A stretch of 64,000 nt of DNA, from positions 62,001 to 126,000 of the forward strand of contig CAVOVI010000009.1 of assembly GCA_963699825.1 (NCBI GenBank), written 5' to 3'. The position numbers and the translations under genes are program-made. Below the pieces are notes generated by a model, which was given only the letters and a program-made list of their open reading frames with translations, did no database searches and was not told the origin of the DNA. Numbering within the stretch: the first letter of the stretch is position 1; each line of letters begins with the position of its first letter. Of the stretch, positions 37,363-46,733 are shown piece by piece. This DNA is from SPDF01 sp963699825 (GTDB lineage: Bacteria > Gemmatimonadota > Gemmatimonadetes > Gemmatimonadales > GWC2-71-9).

Positions 37363-37875
37363 TCAGGCCGCGACTCGGCCGCCGCAGGCCGCGCAGAAGC
37401 GACTGCCAGCCGGCAAGTCCGTACCGCATTTGACGCAGGTGGCCGGGGCGCCAAGCGGCGCGCCGCACTCGGGACAGAATCGAGCCCCGGGCCCGGCCTG
37501 TGCCCCGCAGGCGCGGCACTCGGCATCGACACGTCCGTCGTCCCGAAGCGTGGCTACCCGGGCCGCCACCTGCGCCTCAATCGCCGCGGCGGGGGAGCTG
37601 CCATCCTCGGCGCGGAGGGCCGAGAGGGCCTCGACGGTGTACTTCTGCTTCAGGAACTCGTAGTCGTTGTCGCTCAACTTCCCGGTTTCCAGGTCGAACT
37701 CAATTTCCTTCAGCGCGGCAAGTGCGACGCCGCTGCGCGTATCCTCGAGATCCTCCAGCGCATCGATGTCGATGACATCGGCCGGCCGGGAGCCATGTGC
37801 GGTGAAGAGGGGCTCGAATACCAGCCAGAGCAGCGAAAGGCCCACGAACGCGGCCGCCATGATCTCGATCCACAT
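37363..37875 (-). CDS. CcmI-like membrane protein with C-terminal zinc ribbons
   Basis: A 170-residue protein: one N-terminal membrane helix (IEIMAAAFVGLSLLWLVFEP), a CcmI-like helical region (AALKEIEFDLETGKLSDNDY) that normally helps present apocytochrome, and a tail with paired CxxC motifs (CRACGAQ...CPECG and CVKCGTD...CAACG) able to form two zinc ribbons. It directly follows ccmH with one base shared. The zinc ribbons are not part of classical CcmI. Confidence 0.75.
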   Translation of the reverse strand: MWIEIMAAAFVGLSLLWLVFEPLFTAHGSRPADVIDIDALEDLEDTRSGVALAALKEIEFDLETGKLSDNDYEFLKQKYTVEALSALRAEDGSSPAAAIEAQVAARVATLRDDGRVDAECRACGAQAGPGARFCPECGAPLGAPATCVKCGTDLPAGSRFCAACGGRVAA

Positions 37876-38501
37876 CAGTCCTTCACCTCCGAAAGCGCCT
37901 TGCGCAGACGCTCGAGCTCCTCGGGCGTGGCCCCGGCAACCGCGGCGATGTCGATCGCCTCAGTGGCCGCCAGCGACGGTACCGAAGACACCTGGCGTTG
38001 GCGCCGCAAGATCCACATGGAGAGCAAGCCGATGCCGATCAGCATCACGATGCCGGGCACAAAGTATCCGGCCAGGTTGAAACCCTCGGCCTTCGGGGCC
38101 ATCAGCGCCTGCTCCCCGTATTCGCGCACGAACTCCTCACGGATCTGATCCGCGGTCTTGTTGTCGTTCCAGAGCGCGGTAATCTCGCGATGGAGGGCTG
38201 GAGAGGTCGTACAGGTGAAGTCGGTGGTGCGGCAGGTGTAGATGTCGAGATTGCAGCCGCACTGGCACTTGAGGGTCTTCTCAAGCTCCATGATCTGGAC
38301 GTCGTTGTCGGCCCCGACCGTCGGGGCCCGCTGCTGCACGGCGTTGGGATTGTAGAGCCGACCGGCACCACCACCACCGGAGGTGCCTTGCGACGCCTCC
38401 TGGGCACGGAGCGTTCCCACGCCCACCAGGGTCAATCCGCCGAGCGCCACATTCCGCAAAAAGGCGCGCCGTTGAGTCATCGTCTCGTTCATCTCAGACA
38501 T
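37875..38501 (-). CDS. ccmH: cytochrome c maturation protein CcmH
   Basis: About 208 residues from ATG 38501, which overlaps the ccmF stop by eight bases. CcmH reduces or holds the CXXCH cysteines of apocytochromes for haem ligation. The N terminus is a signal of Tat-like form (TQRRAFLRNVALGGLTL). The active-site motif is KCQCGCN...TCRTTDFTC, with extra cysteines compared with the LRCxxC of the proteobacterial protein. The family helix FVREYGEQALMAPKAEGFN is clear and is followed by one membrane helix. Confidence 0.88.
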   Translation of the reverse strand: MSEMNETMTQRRAFLRNVALGGLTLVGVGTLRAQEASQGTSGGGGAGRLYNPNAVQQRAPTVGADNDVQIMELEKTLKCQCGCNLDIYTCRTTDFTCTTSPALHREITALWNDNKTADQIREEFVREYGEQALMAPKAEGFNLAGYFVPGIVMLIGIGLLSMWILRRQRQVSSVPSLAATEAIDIAAVAGATPEELERLRKALSEVKD

Positions 38502-40524
38502 GCTCCGCACCGACGAGGGTCGCCTCGTAGCCCGCCTGGGTCCGGCGAGTCTCGGCGATGCCGCCTCCGCCTGGCCACATGGTCAGGATGCCGCCGACCA
38601 CCAGCACCATCCCCGCAAACCAGACCCACCAGACCAGCGGATTGATGGTGAAGCGGTAGACCGCCTCTTCGGTACCGTTCACCGAGCCGGCATAGACGAC
38701 ATAGAGGTCTTCCTTCAGGTCGCTCCGGATGCCGACCTCGGTCGACGGCTCGAAGGTCGGCCGGCCGAAGCTGTCCACGTGCTGGCGCTTCTCGGACTTC
38801 ATGACGCCGAGCGATTTGCCGTTGAAGTCCACCTGCACCGTCGCCGCGGAAACCACCCGATTGAGGGCGTTGTATTGCGACACACCCAGGTGCGTCAACT
38901 TGTAGGTGCCGCCGAAGGGACTCTGCATTTCGATCGACTCGCCGGGCTTGAGCGTGGCTTCCTGGTCGACCCGGAACGCCATCCCGGTGAAGGCGATGAA
39001 CATCAGCAGGATCCCGACGTGCACGATGTAGCCGCCGTACCGACGGCGGTTGCGGGCGATCAGGTTGAAGAACGCCGCGAGGATGGACTCCCCGTGCATC
39101 CGGCGCCGGGCCCGGATGCCCCGGTAGAACTCCTGGATGACCGTCCCGAGCACGAAGGCGCCCAGACCGACGGTCATGATCGGGTAGAGATCGCGCATTC
39201 CATCGACCAGGAGCGCCAGCGTGACCACCAGGCCGACGGCAACCGGAAAGACGAACTGCCGTTGCAGGTTGCGGGCGGTGGCCTTGCGCCAGGCGATCAG
39301 CGGCCCGATGCCGGTGAGCGCCAGGAGGAAGAGCCCGAGGGGAACGTTCACCCGATTGAAGAACGGGGGGCCCACCGTGATCTTGGTGCCCCGCACCGCC
39401 TCGGAGAGAATCGGAAAGAGCGTGCCCCAGAGGACCGAGAACGCGATGCCGACCAGCGCGAGGTTGTTGAAGAGGAACGCCGCCTCCCGGCTCAGCATCG
39501 ACTCCAGCTTCGCGTCCGGCTCCAGCTCGTCCCACCGGGTGTAGAGCATGGTGAAGCTGAGGACCCCGGCCACGAGGAGGAACGCCAGGAAGAAGTACCC
39601 GACGTTGGACTGCGTGAAGCTGTGCACGCTGGCGATGACGCCGGACCGCGTGATGAAGGTGCCGAAGATGCTGAGGAGGAAGGTCGCCACGATCAGCGAG
39701 AGGTTCCACCGCTTGAGCATCCCGCGCTTTTCCTGGATCATCACGGAGTGCAGGAACGCCGTCATCGTCAGCCAGGGGAGGAAGCTGGCATTCTCGACCG
39801 GATCCCACGCCCAGTAGCCACCCCAGCCGAGCTCGACATACGCCCACCACATCCCGAGCACGATGCCGATGGAGAGGAACACCCACGACACCAGGGTCCA
39901 CTTCCGGATCGCGACGATCCACCCGCTGTCCAGCCGGCGCCGGAGCAGCGCGGCGATGGCGAAGGCGAAGGGGATCGTGACGCTGATGTACCCGAGGTAG
40001 AGCATCGGCGGGTGCATGACCATGCCGATGTTCTGGAGTTGGGGATTGAGGCCGCGCCCGTCCTCGGGAATGAACGCCAGCCGCTCGAACGGATTGGCGG
40101 CGAAGATCATCACGATGACGAAGAACACCACCACGATGTTGGTGACGCCCGCCACGTACGGCAGCAGGTCGGCGTACCGGCGCGAGGTAATCCACTGCGC
40201 CACGGCGGAGAAGCAGGCCAGCACCACCGCCCAGAAGAGCAGCGATCCCTTCTGGCCGGCCCAGAACGCCGACACGATGTAATAGGTCGGGAGGTTGCGG
40301 GAGGTGTAGGCCGCGACGTATTCGATGTTGAAGTCGTGGGCGAAGAGGCCCTTCCAAAGCGACAGCGCCGCCACGAGGAGCGCGGCGGCGAGCGCGTACG
40401 ACGACCGGATGACGGTCCGCTCAAGGTCTGGGCGGTCCTGCCACTTCCCCGAGAAGGAGAGGACCGCGCCGAACGTACCGATCAGGAAGGCCACCCACAG
40501 CGAGAACTGCCCGAGGAGTGTCAT
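38494..40524 (-). CDS. ccmF: haem lyase subunit CcmF
   Basis: A 676-residue polytopic protein, the core of the cytochrome c haem lyase. The tryptophan-rich haem-handling loop reads GWGGYWAWDPVENASFLPWL, and histidines flanking it (AFLHSVMI, VMHPPMLYLGY) are in the expected places. About fourteen membrane helices and a periplasmic loop near the C terminus are seen. It lies six bases after ccmE and overlaps ccmH. Confidence 0.95.
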   Translation of the reverse strand: MTLLGQFSLWVAFLIGTFGAVLSFSGKWQDRPDLERTVIRSSYALAAALLVAALSLWKGLFAHDFNIEYVAAYTSRNLPTYYIVSAFWAGQKGSLLFWAVVLACFSAVAQWITSRRYADLLPYVAGVTNIVVVFFVIVMIFAANPFERLAFIPEDGRGLNPQLQNIGMVMHPPMLYLGYISVTIPFAFAIAALLRRRLDSGWIVAIRKWTLVSWVFLSIGIVLGMWWAYVELGWGGYWAWDPVENASFLPWLTMTAFLHSVMIQEKRGMLKRWNLSLIVATFLLSIFGTFITRSGVIASVHSFTQSNVGYFFLAFLLVAGVLSFTMLYTRWDELEPDAKLESMLSREAAFLFNNLALVGIAFSVLWGTLFPILSEAVRGTKITVGPPFFNRVNVPLGLFLLALTGIGPLIAWRKATARNLQRQFVFPVAVGLVVTLALLVDGMRDLYPIMTVGLGAFVLGTVIQEFYRGIRARRRMHGESILAAFFNLIARNRRRYGGYIVHVGILLMFIAFTGMAFRVDQEATLKPGESIEMQSPFGGTYKLTHLGVSQYNALNRVVSAATVQVDFNGKSLGVMKSEKRQHVDSFGRPTFEPSTEVGIRSDLKEDLYVVYAGSVNGTEEAVYRFTINPLVWWVWFAGMVLVVGGILTMWPGGGGIAETRRTQAGYEATLVGAEHV

Positions 40525-40530
40525 TGCGGG

Positions 40531-40950
40531 TCAGGCTGCGGGGGCTTCGGGAACCGCTTCATAGCGGGAGCCGCACTTCGCCAGGACATCCGTCGCGTGG
40601 AACACCCCATCGGCGCCGAGGCGACCCTCGACGACGACCTCGATGTCGCTGGCGTCGGTAAAGGTGTCCGGAACCAGCCCGCGGTAGGTCACCGGATAGT
40701 CCTGCGTGCCGTCGGTCACCCGGAAGTCCACCGTCTGGGTGGCGGCATCACGGACGACCGATCCCGGCACGACGCGGGCGCCCATCTTCACGCCGACGTT
40801 GTGGAAGGTGGGATCCGCCGAGGCCTTCGACGCGAGTTCGGTCGGAGTGAGGAAATAGACGCCCGTCTCCTTTACCCCCTGGAACATCAGGAGGCCGACG
40901 CTACCGACGATCAGCACCGCGCCGAAGAGGAATTTGTGGCCAGGCTTCAT
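40531..40950 (-). CDS. ccmE: haem chaperone CcmE, CXXXY variant
   Basis: A 139-residue membrane-anchored haem chaperone starting at ATG 40950 (MKPGHKFLFGAVLIVGSVGL). The beta-barrel core is typical (FRVTDGTQDYPVTYRGLVPD, VVVEGRLGADGVFHATDVLA). Classical CcmE binds haem covalently through histidine in HxxxY. Here the site reads AKC126GSRY130, cysteine in place of histidine (TGC codon). The same substitution is known from archaeal and some Desulfovibrio CcmE, where it defines a distinct Ccm branch. Confidence 0.92.
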   Translation of the reverse strand: MKPGHKFLFGAVLIVGSVGLLMFQGVKETGVYFLTPTELASKASADPTFHNVGVKMGARVVPGSVVRDAATQTVDFRVTDGTQDYPVTYRGLVPDTFTDASDIEVVVEGRLGADGVFHATDVLAKCGSRYEAVPEAPAA

Positions 40951-41004
40951 GGTCCCGCTCCCTGCTGGTAGTTGGATTCCGACTAGACTCATCAAGAATC
41001 GGCG

Positions 41005-41032
41005 GTCCGGGGTCTCCGAGCAAGCCCCGGAC
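41005..41032 (-). terminator. hairpin between the zinc-ribbon gene and ccmE
   Basis: GTCCGGGG and CCCCGGAC form an 8-bp stem with a 12-base loop, just downstream of the zinc-ribbon/TPR gene on the minus strand. It may separate that gene from the ccm genes. No strong U tract follows. Confidence 0.35.
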
Positions 41033-41067
41033 GGTCGAATAAGGAACTCTTCACAGCACCTTTAGCT

Positions 41068-41866
41068 TCACTGCCCCGAGGTCGCCGCCTGCTGGAAATC
41101 GGTCATCATCCGCTCGTGATCACCATACTCGGGGCGGCCCTTCTTCATCTCTGCGTCGTAATGTGACAGGAAGTCCTTGTAGGCCTTCTGCAACGCAGCA
41201 TCGTCCTTGTTCCACCGCGCCACCGTGCCCTGGATCACATACCCGAACAGATGCCCCGGATCCTGCATCAAGGAGTGTGTCGGCGATCGCGGCGGCGCCG
41301 GCCACATCGCCACCGTGAAGCTTGAGTGTGGCCAGGTGGAACCGGGCGTCGGCATCGACCGTCTCCAGTCGCTCATACGCCATCATCGCCATCGGGGTGA
41401 AGGTCGTCACGGTCTGCTGGTCGCCCGATTCGGACGCCCGCATGATCCGGTTGTAGAGCCTGTCGAACTGCTCCCGTGGCGTCATGGTGCTCAGGTCGGG
41501 CGGTGTCCCATCGCCCGATCCCCCTGCGAACGGGGCCACCGCCCCGCCGGCTCCGACGGCGCCGGCCACCTCCGGTGCACCGCCACTCCCCCGCACCACC
41601 AGCGCGAGAACCGCCACGAGGAGCAGGGCGCTCACGACCGCCGCGACTGCCCAGGCCTTGCGGTCGCCGGGGGCCGCCCCGGCAGCAGCCGGTCCCGCAC
41701 CCGTAACACTCGACGTCCCACACTGCGTGCAGAACTTGGCGCCCGCCGCCAGCGGCGCATGGCAGGAGCTGCAGGTACGCGGGCCGAGGCTCGCGCCGCA
41801 GTGTCGACAGAACTTTCCATCGGCGTCGCCACCACACGAGGGGCAACGGATTGACTTGGAGGCCAT
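41068..41866 (-). CDS. double zinc-ribbon membrane protein with TPR-like C terminus (frameshifted)
   Basis: Begins MASKSIRCPSCGGDADGKFC, with zinc-ribbon pairs CPSCG...CRHCG and CSSCH...CTQCG, then one membrane helix (VAAVVSALLLVAVLALVV), a low-complexity Ala/Gly linker and a TPR-like helical region (REQFDRLYNRIMRASESGDQ, ARFHLATLKLHGGDVAGAAA). The frame changes near 41275, after which LMQDPGHLFGYVIQGTVARW and a helical C terminus follow to 41068. Corrected length is about 266 residues. The lipid-facing role is unknown; it may sense or tether proteins near the Ccm machinery. Confidence 0.7.
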
Positions 41867-41955
41867 CGGGCAGGATCCAGGGTATGAGGGTGGATAGCGG
41901 TCGAGACCAATCTAGCCAGTCAGTCGCGATCGCGGGTCCGGAATACTACTGAGGG

Positions 41956-43014
41956 TCAGCAAATGCGGGGGAGCTGGTCTCCGGGGAGCATGTCGACGAT
42001 GCGGGTGCCACCCAGGCCTGTCCGGAGGACCACCATCCCGGGGTGTTCAGCGACGGCTGCCCCGGCGATGACGGCCTGGGCGCCGAGGGGGTGGCTGCGG
42101 AGTGCCGCGAGCGCTGCCCCCGCCGCATCCGCCTCCACGAACGCCACCAACACACCCTCGTTGGCCACGTACATCACGTCGAGCCCGAGCAGATCACAGA
42201 CCGAGGCGACCGGCCCCGGAACAGGGAGTGCCCCGTCCTCGAGGACGACGCCGACCCTGGCGGCCCCGGCGATCTCATTCAGCGCGCTCGCCAGGCCACC
42301 GCGCGTCGGGTCACGGAGCGCATGCACCGACGCCCCCACGGACTCGCGCAACAGCTCCACCAGCGGAAAGAGGGTGGCGGCGTCACTCTCGATGGCCGCA
42401 TCGAAGGCGATCCCCTCCCGCGCCGCCATGATCGCCATGCCGTGCGAGCCAATTGGCCCGCTCACCAGAATGGCGTCGCCGGCACGGACGCGATCAGGAC
42501 TCGGGCGGAAGTCGCCGCGCAACTCGCCGATGCCGGTGGTGTTGATGTAGAGCTTGTCGGCCTTGCCACGTTCCACGACCTTGGTGTCGCCGGTCACCAC
42601 CGGCACACCCGCCGCACCGGCCGCCTCGGCCATCGAGGCGAGCACCCGGTCAAGCAACGCCAGGTCGAGCCCCTCCTCAAGGACGAAGCCGACCGTGAGG
42701 CAGACCGGCCGGGCCCCGACCATGGCGAGGTCGTTCAAGGTGCCGTGCACCGCCAGCGACCCGATGTTGCCACCGGGAAACTCCACCGGGCTCACCACGA
42801 AGGTGTCGGTCGAGATCGCGACGTCCCGGCCGTTGACCGGGAGGACCGCTGCGTCGCCCAGCTGCTCGAGCACCGGATTCCGCAGGTGCGGCAGGAATCG
42901 CTCGTTGAGGAGCGCCGCGCTGAGCTTCCCTCCGGAACCGTGCCCCAGCTGGATGCGGTCGGTGGCGGTGATGGGGACCGGGCAGGCGGGGCCACTGCCG
43001 AGGATGACAGTCAT
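41956..43014 (-). CDS. hypE: hydrogenase maturation protein HypE
   Basis: A 352-residue AIR-synthase-like enzyme that dehydrates the thiocarboxamide on its own C-terminal cysteine to thiocyanate, the source of the cyanide ligands of the NiFe site. The C terminus ends in PRIC with C352 as the carrier cysteine. ATP-site motifs include LGHGSGGKLSAALL, DAAVLP and STDTFVVSP. It is the last gene of the hydrogenase operon and starts one base after hypD ends. Confidence 0.95.
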   Translation of the reverse strand: MTVILGSGPACPVPITATDRIQLGHGSGGKLSAALLNERFLPHLRNPVLEQLGDAAVLPVNGRDVAISTDTFVVSPVEFPGGNIGSLAVHGTLNDLAMVGARPVCLTVGFVLEEGLDLALLDRVLASMAEAAGAAGVPVVTGDTKVVERGKADKLYINTTGIGELRGDFRPSPDRVRAGDAILVSGPIGSHGMAIMAAREGIAFDAAIESDAATLFPLVELLRESVGASVHALRDPTRGGLASALNEIAGAARVGVVLEDGALPVPGPVASVCDLLGLDVMYVANEGVLVAFVEADAAGAALAALRSHPLGAQAVIAGAAVAEHPGMVVLRTGLGGTRIVDMLPGDQLPRIC

Positions 43015-43015
43015 C

Positions 43016-44125
43016 TCACGCCTCCGGCGCCACGGCCGCCCGATGGCGACCGAAGTTGTAATAGGCGGCACAGGCGCCCTCCGAGGAGACCATTGGAGCC
43101 CCCAGGGGACGTTCCGGTGTGCAGAGGGTGCCGAATGCGGGGCATTCGTAGGGCTTGAGCGTGCCGCGAAGCACCTCCCCGGCCCGGCACTCCGCCGGTT
43201 CGTCCACCGCGATGTCCTCCAGCCCGAATCGCAGCTCTGCATCGAAGTCGGAGTATTCCGGCCGCAGGACCAGGCCACTCATCGGGATGGTCCCGACGCC
43301 CCGCCATTTCCGGTCGGCCAGCTCGAAGACCTGCCGCACCAGGTCCTGTGCCGGCGGCGTCCCGATCCGCCGGACGGCTCGCACGTACTGGTTCTCGACC
43401 TCGTGCCGGCCCTCCTCGAGTTGCCGTACCGCGAGCGCGATCCCCTCGAGAATATCCACCGGCTCGAATCCGGTGACGACGATCGGCACCTTGTACCGCG
43501 CGGCGATCGGTTCGTACTCCGTCCATCCCATCACGCTGCAGACGTGCCCCGCCGCCAGGAACCCCTGCACCCGGTTCTCGGGCGAGTCGAGGATGGCGAC
43601 CATGGCGGGGGGGACCGTCACGTGTGAGACGAGGACGCTGAAGTTGGGCACGCCCAGTTCCCTGGCCCGGAAGACCGCCATGGCGTTGGCCGGCGCCGTG
43701 GTCTCGAAGCCGACCGCGAAGAACACCACCTGCTTGTCGGGGTGTTTGATCGCCAGGTCGAGGGCGTCGAGCGGGGAGTACACGACACGCACATCCCCGC
43801 CCCGCGCACGAATCTGCTGAAGATCGCACTCGCTGCCGGGAACGCGGAGCATGTCGCCAAAGGAGGTGAACAGCACATCCGGCCGCGCCGCGAGCGTGAG
43901 CGCCTTGTCGATCTGCTCGAGCGAGGTGACGCACACCGGGCACCCGGGACCGTGGATCATCTCGACCGCCGGCGCGAGAATTTCGTCGAGCCCCTGCTTC
44001 ACGATCGTGTGTGTCTGGCCACCGCACACCTCCATGAGCACCCAGCGCCGGGTGGCGGTGTCGAGGATCTGGCGGACGAGCGTGCGCGCCAGGGCCGGAT
44101 CCCGGTACTCGTTGAGGTATCTCAT
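43016..44125 (-). CDS. hypD: hydrogenase maturation protein HypD
   Basis: A 369-residue iron-sulfur protein on which, with HypC, the Fe(CN)2CO group is built. Conserved cysteine motifs are MEVCGGQTH (iron binding), HGPGCPVCVT, AVGFETTAPA nearby, and the 4Fe-4S ligands in the C-terminal part (ECRAGEVLRGTLKPYECPAF, TLCTPERPLGAPM, EGACAAYYNFG). Full length and intact. Confidence 0.96.
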   Translation of the reverse strand: MRYLNEYRDPALARTLVRQILDTATRRWVLMEVCGGQTHTIVKQGLDEILAPAVEMIHGPGCPVCVTSLEQIDKALTLAARPDVLFTSFGDMLRVPGSECDLQQIRARGGDVRVVYSPLDALDLAIKHPDKQVVFFAVGFETTAPANAMAVFRARELGVPNFSVLVSHVTVPPAMVAILDSPENRVQGFLAAGHVCSVMGWTEYEPIAARYKVPIVVTGFEPVDILEGIALAVRQLEEGRHEVENQYVRAVRRIGTPPAQDLVRQVFELADRKWRGVGTIPMSGLVLRPEYSDFDAELRFGLEDIAVDEPAECRAGEVLRGTLKPYECPAFGTLCTPERPLGAPMVSSEGACAAYYNFGRHRAAVAPEA

Positions 44126-44376
44126 GGTGTCACCCCGAGTTCACCCTCAAGGAGGCTCATCTCGCGGAGCATCTCGTAGGTCCGCTTCGCCTCCTCCTCG
44201 TCCACCTTCGAGATGGCAAAGCCGACATGGACCACGACGTAGTCACCCGCCTTCACTTCGTCCGCCACGTACGCGAGGCAGACGTCCCGGCGCACACCGC
44301 CGAAGTCCACGGTCCCCATTGGAAGCCCGCTATCGCCGCGGATATCGACGATCTGTCCAGGAATGCCGAGACACAT
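44122..44376 (-). CDS. hypC: hydrogenase maturation chaperone HypC
   Basis: An 84-residue chaperone with the N-terminal MCLGIPGQIVDI, whose cysteine 2 (exposed after Met removal) carries the iron group from HypD to the large subunit. The segment VDFGGVRRDVCLAYV and GDYVVVHVGFAISKVDEEEA are family hallmarks. ATGA overlap with hypD. Confidence 0.96.
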   Translation of the reverse strand: MCLGIPGQIVDIRGDSGLPMGTVDFGGVRRDVCLAYVADEVKAGDYVVVHVGFAISKVDEEEAKRTYEMLREMSLLEGELGVTP

Positions 44377-44402
44377 GGAGCGCCTCCCGAGGGTTCAGTA
44401 AG

Positions 44403-46733
44403 TCAACGTGCCAGCCGCGCGGCTGCCACCGCGGCCTGTCCAAAACTGATGGCCCCGTCGTTCGGACTGAGGCGTCGCGGCCAGAGCACCGTCAGGCCAA
44501 ATCCCTGCAGCCGCCCCACCAGCGAGGTGAGCAGGCGGGCGTTCTGGAAGGTGCCGCCGCCGAGGGTGACGGTGCGAATGCCACTCTCCTCCGACACCCG
44601 ACGGATGACCTCGGCGGCGGCCCACGCCACGCTCGCATGAAAATCGGCGGCGAGGTCGGCCACGTTGTCGCCGCGCTGTCGCCGCGAGCCGAGCACGGCC
44701 AGCAGGTGGAGGGGATCGATGATCCAGGCGCCCTCGTCTGATCGATCCAGCCCGACGCGAATTTCCGAGGCCACGCGCCGCCCAGCCAGCGATTCGAGCT
44801 CCATGGCGGCCTGTCCTTCGTATTCCGCCTTGAGGCGAAGGCCGAGGACGGCGGCCGCAGCGTCGAAGAGCCTTCCCATCGAAGACGCCCACGGCGCATT
44901 GACCCCGCGCGTCACCTGGAGCTCCGCCACGGCGCGCTCCGCCTCCTGGATTCCATCGAGCGCGAGGGTGAACGCCGGCCCGAGATGCGGGTCGAGCATC
45001 AGGTAGCCGAGCGCCGCGCGCCAGGGGTTGCGAGCGGCGAGGTCGCCCCCAGGGAGGGGGGCAGGCCGCAGGTGGCCGACCCGTCGGAATCCGAGCAGGT
45101 CGGCCTCCAGGACTTCCCCTCCCCAAACCGAGCCATCTGCTCCATATCCCACACCGTCGAAGGAGAGCGCGAGGACCGGGTCGGTCCGACCGTGCTCTGC
45201 CATGACGGCCGCGGCGTGCGCGTGGTGATGCTGCACCGGCTCCAGCACCGGGAGCCCCGTCTCCAGCGCGACGCGGGTCGAGAAATACCCCGGGTGCAGA
45301 TCGTGGACGACCGCCTCCGGCTCGATGCGATACAACACCTTGAGTCGGTCCAGCGCCGCGTGGAAATGCTCGAGCGTCTCCAGATTTTCGAGATCGCCGA
45401 TATGCTGGCTGACGTACGCCCGCGACCCGTGCACCAGCGTGAAGGTGTTCTTGAGGTGCGGTCCGACCGCCAGAAAGGGCATCGGACTCTCGACCGGCAG
45501 GTCGAGCGGGAGTGGTGCGTAGCCCCGCGCGCGCCGCAGGAGGATCGGGCCGATCGCGGTGGGCCGCACCACGGAGTCATCGTATCGGGCGACGATCTCG
45601 CGGTCGTGAAGGAGGAAACCGTCGGCGATCCCCTCCAGCCGGGCGAGCGCCTCCTCGTTTCCGGTCGCGATCGGTTCTTCGCTCACATTTCCGCTGGTCA
45701 TCACCAGCGGCCGCCGGACGCGGTCGAGGAGGAGATGATGCAGCGGCGTCGTCGGGAGCATCACGCCCACCCACGCAAGACCGGGAGCCACTCCCTCCGC
45801 GAGCGGATCGCGCACCACGCGCTCAATGAGGACGATCGGGCGCTTCGGTGAGCGGAGGAGCAGCGTCTCATCCCTCCCGACCACCCCGATCTTCCCAGCC
45901 TCCTCGATGCTGCGCACCATGATGGCGAATGGCTTCGCCTCGCGCTGCTTACGCAACCTGAGTTGCGCCACGGCCGCGGCGTTGGTCGCGTCCACCGCCA
46001 ACTGGAACCCACCCACCCCGCGGAGCGCGACGATGCCGCCCTTCAGAAGCGTCAGCGCGGCCGCAGAGAGCGCCTCCTCTGCGCCCGCCGTCTGTGGGCC
46101 CCCCTCCGGAGAGGCGTACCAGAGGCGGGGACCACAGGCAGGGCAGCTGTTCGTCTCCGAGTGGTGACGCCGGTTTCCCGGCGTGTCGTACTCGCTTTGG
46201 CAATCCACGCACTGCGTGAAGGCCGCCATGCTGGTGCGCGCCCGGTCGTAGGGCATGGACTCGATGACCGTGAACCGCGGGCCGCAGTCGGTACAGGTGA
46301 TGAATGGGTACCCATACCGGCGGTCTGCGGGATTCCGGAGCTCGGCCTCGCACTCGGCGCAGATGGCCACGTCGGGCGAGACCGGCTGACGGCGGTCGGG
46401 TTGATCCAGGCTGACTTCGATGGCAAACCCGCTGAGCCCGGTGACGACCCGCGGCGTGACCTCGATTCGTTCGATCTGCGCCAGCGGGGGCGCCTCGAGT
46501 TCGAGGGCGGCCACGAATTCCTCTAGCGCGGCCGGCGCGCCTTCGACCTCAATCTGCACTTCCCCGGCAGCGTTCAGGACCCAGCCGTCGAGTCGATGAC
46601 GCAGGGCCAACCGATGCACAAAGGGGCGGAAGCCCACCCCTTGTACAACGCCCGTGACCCGGACGGCACGCCCCTCCCGATCGATCAGACCGATACGGGG
46701 CGCCGCGCCAGCTGCCGGAGAAAGTTGAACCAC
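44403..46733 (-). CDS. hypF: carbamoyltransferase HypF
   Basis: A 776-residue enzyme that makes carbamoyl adenylate and transfers it to HypE. Domains in order: acylphosphatase (VTGVVQGVGFRPFVHRLALR), zinc fingers (CAECEAELRNP, CTDCGPRF, CVDCQSEY, CPACGP), a YrdC-like domain (KGGIVALRGVGGFQLAVDAT) and the Kae1-like C-terminal domain (VQHHHAHAAAVMAEH, LSFDGVGYGADGSVWGGE). Its start lies 49 bases inside hypB, with no better start available before the acylphosphatase motif. Confidence 0.95.
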   Translation of the reverse strand: MVQLSPAAGAAPRIGLIDREGRAVRVTGVVQGVGFRPFVHRLALRHRLDGWVLNAAGEVQIEVEGAPAALEEFVAALELEAPPLAQIERIEVTPRVVTGLSGFAIEVSLDQPDRRQPVSPDVAICAECEAELRNPADRRYGYPFITCTDCGPRFTVIESMPYDRARTSMAAFTQCVDCQSEYDTPGNRRHHSETNSCPACGPRLWYASPEGGPQTAGAEEALSAAALTLLKGGIVALRGVGGFQLAVDATNAAAVAQLRLRKQREAKPFAIMVRSIEEAGKIGVVGRDETLLLRSPKRPIVLIERVVRDPLAEGVAPGLAWVGVMLPTTPLHHLLLDRVRRPLVMTSGNVSEEPIATGNEEALARLEGIADGFLLHDREIVARYDDSVVRPTAIGPILLRRARGYAPLPLDLPVESPMPFLAVGPHLKNTFTLVHGSRAYVSQHIGDLENLETLEHFHAALDRLKVLYRIEPEAVVHDLHPGYFSTRVALETGLPVLEPVQHHHAHAAAVMAEHGRTDPVLALSFDGVGYGADGSVWGGEVLEADLLGFRRVGHLRPAPLPGGDLAARNPWRAALGYLMLDPHLGPAFTLALDGIQEAERAVAELQVTRGVNAPWASSMGRLFDAAAAVLGLRLKAEYEGQAAMELESLAGRRVASEIRVGLDRSDEGAWIIDPLHLLAVLGSRRQRGDNVADLAADFHASVAWAAAEVIRRVSEESGIRTVTLGGGTFQNARLLTSLVGRLQGFGLTVLWPRRLSPNDGAISFGQAAVAAARLAR

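Noticed and set aside
38500..40971. An 823-codon open frame on the plus strand opposite ccmF and ccmE.
   Set aside because: It is a high-GC shadow of the minus-strand ccm genes, rich in Arg, Glu, His and Pro with no domain, and the minus strand encodes clear CcmF and CcmE.
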